Shown: positions 61,278-64,000 of the stretch, in pieces
Position numbering within the stretch: position 1 is the stretch's first letter
Layout: every line of letters begins with the position of its first letter
Assembly: GCF_001969855.1 (NCBI RefSeq)
Contig: NZ_MRBL01000004.1
Location: forward strand, 1-64,000
Source of the DNA: Bacillus haynesii
GTDB lineage: Bacteria > Bacillota > Bacilli > Bacillales > Bacillaceae
Direction of reading: 5' to 3'
DNA length: 64,000 bases
Notes under the pieces: generated by a model
What the model saw: the letters and a program-made list of their open reading frames with translations, nothing else
Database searches by the model: none
Told to the model about the DNA's origin: nothing
Translations under genes and position numbers: made by a program

Positions 61278-61856
61278 TTATCTTTTTTTACAGTTCAGCA
61301 CGTAAATTTCATTCTTCAGCTGTTCAGATGTTTTAATGACGACTTTTTCACTGTCCTGAAAATCCAATATGCCGTCGTATCTTTCAATGACTTCGTCAAT
61401 ATGTTTGAAGTGGCGGACGTGGGCGCGCGAATCGTAGTTAGGCACAGAAATCACCATATCGCTCCCTTGAGGAAGACTTGATAAAAACGCTTTGTCTTTC
61501 TCTATATGCTCTAACACTTCCAGCAAAACAAAAACATGATATTTTTGCAGCATCCGGACGATCGCCTCATCATATACATTTCCTTCGATGAAAGTAAACG
61601 AGGGATTATACCTTTTGGCTTCTTCAAGCATTCCTTTGGAAAAATCGATGCCTAAATATTTTCTGTATCCTTTGTCAAATAAAAGCTTTGCGAATCTTCC
61701 TGTGCCGCAGCCGATATCAACAATTGTTTCATCTTTGGACTCCGGCAATAAACGTGCAGCTTCTTCATACACCTTTCTCCAAGGGCTTTTTTCAAGCGGA
61801 ATCAGATGTCGGTCAATAAATTGATCATAAAATTCAGCGGGCATTTCCGTTCCCAT
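61278..61856 (-). CDS. Class I SAM-dependent methyltransferase
   Basis: 192 residues with the SAM-binding glycine motif VDIGCGTGRFAKLLF and downstream YLGIDFSKGMLEEAKR and VFVLLEVLEHIEKD, the Methyltransf_11/23 layout. ATG 61856 follows GAGGTG. It is downstream of the CgeB-like glycosyltransferase on the same strand with about 100 bases between, so the two may form a unit in which a glycan or its precursor is methylated. Substrate unknown. Confidence 0.85.
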   Translation of the reverse strand: MGTEMPAEFYDQFIDRHLIPLEKSPWRKVYEEAARLLPESKDETIVDIGCGTGRFAKLLFDKGYRKYLGIDFSKGMLEEAKRYNPSFTFIEGNVYDEAIVRMLQKYHVFVLLEVLEHIEKDKAFLSSLPQGSDMVISVPNYDSRAHVRHFKHIDEVIERYDGILDFQDSEKVVIKTSEQLKNEIYVLNCKKR

Positions 61857-61962
61857 GTTTTTCACCTCGAAATCTTTTAAATCATCAGTAATAGAAATAT
61901 ATGTCCGGAAAGAAAATGTGTGCGGGAAGAACCCCGCCGGAAAAGAAAAATGGATCCATTCA

Positions 61963-62940
61963 TCACCGTTCCTGCTGCTCTAAAAAATCTAGTATCGCGT
62001 CTGCTATTTCTTGTGCACGCGCATGATAGGTATGCCGTGAATGAACGAGATGGTAACCGTTGTCTGTGATACGCTGCCTTTCTTTTTCGTTTTGAAGATA
62101 GTATTTTGCTTTGTCATAAAAGTCTTCAACTTCACAAGCAATGAAATGGGTGCCGTCTTTAAAGCCAAGATCGAAAATATCTTGATTTGGCTCCGCCAGC
62201 AACAGCGTTCTGCAGGCAGGGGCTTCAAAAAATTTTAACAACGGGTAGCGGAGGGCGCTTCCGCATGTGAAAAATATCTTTGCTCTGTTCAATTCCTGGG
62301 CATACTTTTCATTCAAAAAAGCCTGCTTGATTTCTTCTTCATCAGTTATGACATTGCCGGGATGAGGGTGATGAACAAACCCTTTTTCATGCTTCATCGT
62401 CTGCAAAACAGCCTCCCTAAAAAGGTATTTTCCTTTTGGGGGGTATCTTTTGTTTCCTTCATGTACGAGCCCCATGAGCAAATAGTCTATCGTTTTCTTC
62501 AACTTCCAGTCCTTGAATATTTCTGGATCAACTGCCCATGGAACCCATCTGAATTTGTCTTTGTACTGGGGGAATTCATTTAAAAAATGCTCTTTTGTCA
62601 CTGAAAAAATTAAATCAATTTGGTTTTCTTCGAAATAGCTGCTTCTGATCTGTTTATTAAAATGGGAATCGATCACAAACGCGCCGGTGGGGATGTTTGT
62701 ATCCTTGAGCCCCCTAATGTTTGGGGACAATGAGAAGCCGTAGGCAATGTCGTAATGGAAAATGAAATCAGGACGAAATTGGATTCTGTTCAATATATCC
62801 GGAAGATAGCCGTCTGTATGCCAATACATGACTTCGGCAAACTCCTCCAGAGATTTCATCATTTTATACTTTACTTCATGTTTGGGCATGGTCTTCCAAA
62901 ACGTTTTAATCAAAACTAATATTTTCAAGCATCTCCGCAT
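61963..62940 (-). CDS. CgeB-like glycosyltransferase (spore maturation type)
   Basis: 325 residues. The segments FRWVPWAVDPEIFKDWK, YLLMGLVHEGNKRYPPKG, FFTCGSALRYPLLKFFEAPACRTLLLAEPNQDIFDLGF and the C-terminal AQEIADAILDFL match the CgeB/GT4-like group whose B. subtilis member acts in late spore-surface maturation. The glutamate in KFFEAPAC is the donor-site residue. GAGAGGAG precedes the ATG, and a full sigma-K-like promoter stands upstream. Likely glycosylates the spore crust or coat; acceptor unknown. Confidence 0.82.
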   Translation of the reverse strand: MRRCLKILVLIKTFWKTMPKHEVKYKMMKSLEEFAEVMYWHTDGYLPDILNRIQFRPDFIFHYDIAYGFSLSPNIRGLKDTNIPTGAFVIDSHFNKQIRSSYFEENQIDLIFSVTKEHFLNEFPQYKDKFRWVPWAVDPEIFKDWKLKKTIDYLLMGLVHEGNKRYPPKGKYLFREAVLQTMKHEKGFVHHPHPGNVITDEEEIKQAFLNEKYAQELNRAKIFFTCGSALRYPLLKFFEAPACRTLLLAEPNQDIFDLGFKDGTHFIACEVEDFYDKAKYYLQNEKERQRITDNGYHLVHSRHTYHARAQEIADAILDFLEQQER

Positions 62941-62981
62941 TTCTTTCTCCTCTCAGGATATCTTCGTCATCTTTCCCTATT

Positions 62982-63008
62982 TAATATATGAGGATTAAAA
63001 ATTGATGT
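62982..63008 (-). promoter_or_regulatory. Candidate sigma-K promoter of the CgeB-like gene
   Basis: On the minus strand AC (63008–63007), 16 bases, CATATATTA (62990–62982) fits AC-N16/17-CATANNNTA exactly, 42 bases before the start codon. Confidence 0.65.
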
Positions 63009-63084
63009 TCAGGCAAGCGTTAAAAAGGCGGGGAATGGGGATTCAGCTTGAAAAATGTGCGGAATAAAATGAAAGCGGCAAAAC

Positions 63085-63119
63085 AAAAAGGCGATGCACC
63101 TGAGATGCACGCCTTTTTT
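63085..63119 (-). terminator. Intrinsic terminator of the HxlR-type gene
   Basis: AAAAAGGCG-TGCA and TGCA-CGCCTTTTT pair with small bulges; T runs flank both sides. It overlaps the stop codon region. Confidence 0.8.
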
Positions 63120-63456
63120 AATGATTTTCCCGTTCATTGGCTTCGTCCAGATCGATCCATTCCTGCGACCATTTTTCCATTCCTTTAAGGACCTGTTCGA
63201 GCGCCTGCCCTTTTTCAGTCAGGGAGTATTCGATCCGCACCGGGGTTTCTGGATACACGTGCCGGTGGATGATGCCCTCATGTTCGAGTTCTTTTAATCT
63301 TTCGGATAACAGCCTTCCGCTGATGGGAAGGGAAGATTCTATATGACAAAACCGCTGCGGGCCGTTAAGAAGCTGGTGAATGATGAATCCGTTCCAGCGC
63401 TGACTTATCATTTTCATTCCTTTTTCGAATTTCGGACATAAAGATGATAGGCTCAT
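63118..63456 (-). CDS. HxlR/DUF24 thiol-stress regulator, CatR/YodB-like
   Basis: 112 residues. An N-terminal conserved cysteine (C7 in LCPKFEKGMKMISQRW), a winged helix with SGRLLSERLKELEHEGIIHRHVYPETPVRIEYSLTEKGQAL and a C-terminal dimer helix match YodB and CatR, which repress catDE in B. subtilis and react with quinones through this cysteine. ATG 63456 follows GAGAGGTGAGG; a long open frame upstream of it is non-coding. Divergent from catD with GTAAGT/ACTTAC dyads over the promoter. Confidence 0.87.
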   Translation of the reverse strand: MSLSSLCPKFEKGMKMISQRWNGFIIHQLLNGPQRFCHIESSLPISGRLLSERLKELEHEGIIHRHVYPETPVRIEYSLTEKGQALEQVLKGMEKWSQEWIDLDEANERENH

Positions 63457-63521
63457 ATTCCTCACCTCTCTAGGTCTATTATAACGGTATATTAATGAAT
63501 GAGCAAAGCTCATAAAATGTC

Positions 63522-63550
63522 TTGACGTAAGTTTGTTATTTATATATACT
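63522..63550 (+). promoter_or_regulatory. Sigma-A promoter of catD(E)
   Basis: TTGACG (63522–63527), 17 bases, TATACT (63545–63550). It is near consensus and precedes a leader of about 130 bases. Confidence 0.8.
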
Positions 63551-63568
63551 AACTTACACAAAGTAAGT
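63527..63568. promoter_or_regulatory. Operator array for the CatR/YodB-like repressor
   Basis: GTAAGT (63527–63532), ACTTAC (63552–63557) and GTAAGT (63563–63568) form overlapping dyads on both sides of the -10 box; the last pair is a 6-5-6 perfect repeat. Binding would block RNA polymerase. Confidence 0.65.
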
Positions 63569-63685
63569 AACGAACGAAAAAAGGAGGACACTGCAGACTT
63601 CTTATGCGGATGATATGTTGATAGATGGATAAATTTGGCGTTCGTCATTGGTTTTAAAATAAAAAATGAACAAGAGGAGAAAATA

Positions 63686-64000
63686 ATGAACAACAAATAC
63701 GAATTAGGTGCATTTATTTTACGTTTGGTTACCGGTCTTACATTTTTGCTTCACGGGCTTTCTAAATTTCAAGGCGGGATTGAAAATACTGTAGGATTTT
63801 TCAGCAGTGTCGGAATTCCGGGCTTTCTCGCCTATATCGTAGCGATTATCGAATTGGCCGGAGGGGCTTTGATGATTCTCGGACTCGGTACGCGTGTGAT
63901 TGGCCTTTTATTTGCGATTGTCATGCTGGGGGCCATTTTCACTGTTAAGCTATCCGCCGGTTTCATGGGAACAGATGGAGGCGCAGGCTATGAACTAGAT
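63686..64000 (+). CDS. catD: DoxX-family membrane protein CatD (YfiD), 3' truncated by window
   Basis: 105 codons are visible before the window ends. GAFILRLVTGLTFLLHGLSKFQGGIENTVGFFSSVGIPGFLAYIVAIIELAGG is the DoxX pattern, and the sequence follows B. subtilis YfiD (CatD), the partner of catechol-2,3-dioxygenase CatE. AAGAGGAG precedes the ATG. The catE gene is expected just outside the window. Protects against catechol and quinone stress; regulated by the divergent DUF24 repressor. Confidence 0.92.
   Translation, partial: MNNKYELGAFILRLVTGLTFLLHGLSKFQGGIENTVGFFSSVGIPGFLAYIVAIIELAGGALMILGLGTRVIGLLFAIVMLGAIFTVKLSAGFMGTDGGAGYELD

Noticed and set aside
63604-63621. Five-codon open frame in the catD leader that could be a leader peptide
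   Set aside because: The nearest GGAGG is about 16 bases away, too far for efficient initiation, and the peptide has no regulatory composition.
63457-63696. 80-residue N-terminal extension of the HxlR-type regulator
   Set aside because: It covers the catD promoter and operators, and a strong ribosome-binding site precedes the ATG at 63456.

Overview
The window is a chromosomal segment of a Bacillus of the subtilis group, most likely the licheniformis/paralicheniformis clade. Many genes are clear orthologues of the B. subtilis yfkO–yfjF–mal–yfiD region and largely keep that order: yfkO, yfkN, yfkM, yfkK, yfkJIH, yfkF, yfkE, yfkD, yfkAB, yfjT, pdaA, yfjQ, yfjP, yfjO, yfjM, acoABCLR, yfjF, malARP and catD. 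Blocks found elsewhere in B. subtilis lie between them: gldA, ydhE, niaP, sacXY and the ybc/dab inorganic-carbon genes. No rRNA, tRNA, CRISPR array, prophage or insertion sequence was seen. Assignments come from motif and family recognition by eye, not from a search.

Layout. (a) 1–12000, accessory glycan region: the end of a collagen-like G-X-T repeat gene, a convergent five-gene block in two transcription units (GT4–GT2 fusion; then a second glycosyltransferase, sugar epimerase, hexapeptide acyltransferase, aminotransferase), a divergent GT2/TPR glycosyltransferase, and a three-gene operon (aminotransferase, Gfo/Idh oxidoreductase, UDP-sugar dehydrogenase) that matches the WbpE–WbpB–WbpA part of the UDP-2,3-diacetamido-uronic acid pathway. 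Sigma-K-like promoters precede the GT2 gene, possibly the three-gene operon, and a CgeB-like glycosyltransferase at 61963–62940. Together they suggest glycosylation of the spore surface. (b) 12000–35200, the conserved yfk/yfj backbone: redox regulator/nitroreductase pair, giant wall-anchored nucleotide phosphoesterase YfkN, general-stress genes with sigma-B-like promoters, transporters, spore cortex deacetylase PdaA with a sigma-G-like promoter, glycerol dehydrogenase, and RNA/DNA modification enzymes. (c) 35300–41430: a very short ECF-like sigma factor, a probable membrane anti-sigma factor and two YfjL-family paralogues, separated by a TetR/glycosyltransferase pair, a YckD-like secreted protein and the niacin transporter NiaP. 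(d) 41430–49300: sacXY with a complete ribonucleic antiterminator/terminator leader, then the DabA–DabB bicarbonate-accumulation module with YbcF and YbcI. (e) 50100–61140: acetoin catabolism (sigma-54 promoter, AcoR, cre) and maltose uptake (malA-malR-malP with cre). (f) 61140–64000: structured repeats, a methyltransferase and CgeB-like pair, and a CatR/YodB-like thiol regulator divergent from catD, which is cut by the window end.

Working together: the aco, mal and sac loci are carbon-use systems with sequence-visible catabolite or inducer control; the yfk block is stress and phosphate/nucleotide scavenging; the glycan blocks, pdaA and the sigma-K-like promoters belong to sporulation. Start codons were chosen by ribosome-binding-site position and often lie downstream of the longest open frame.
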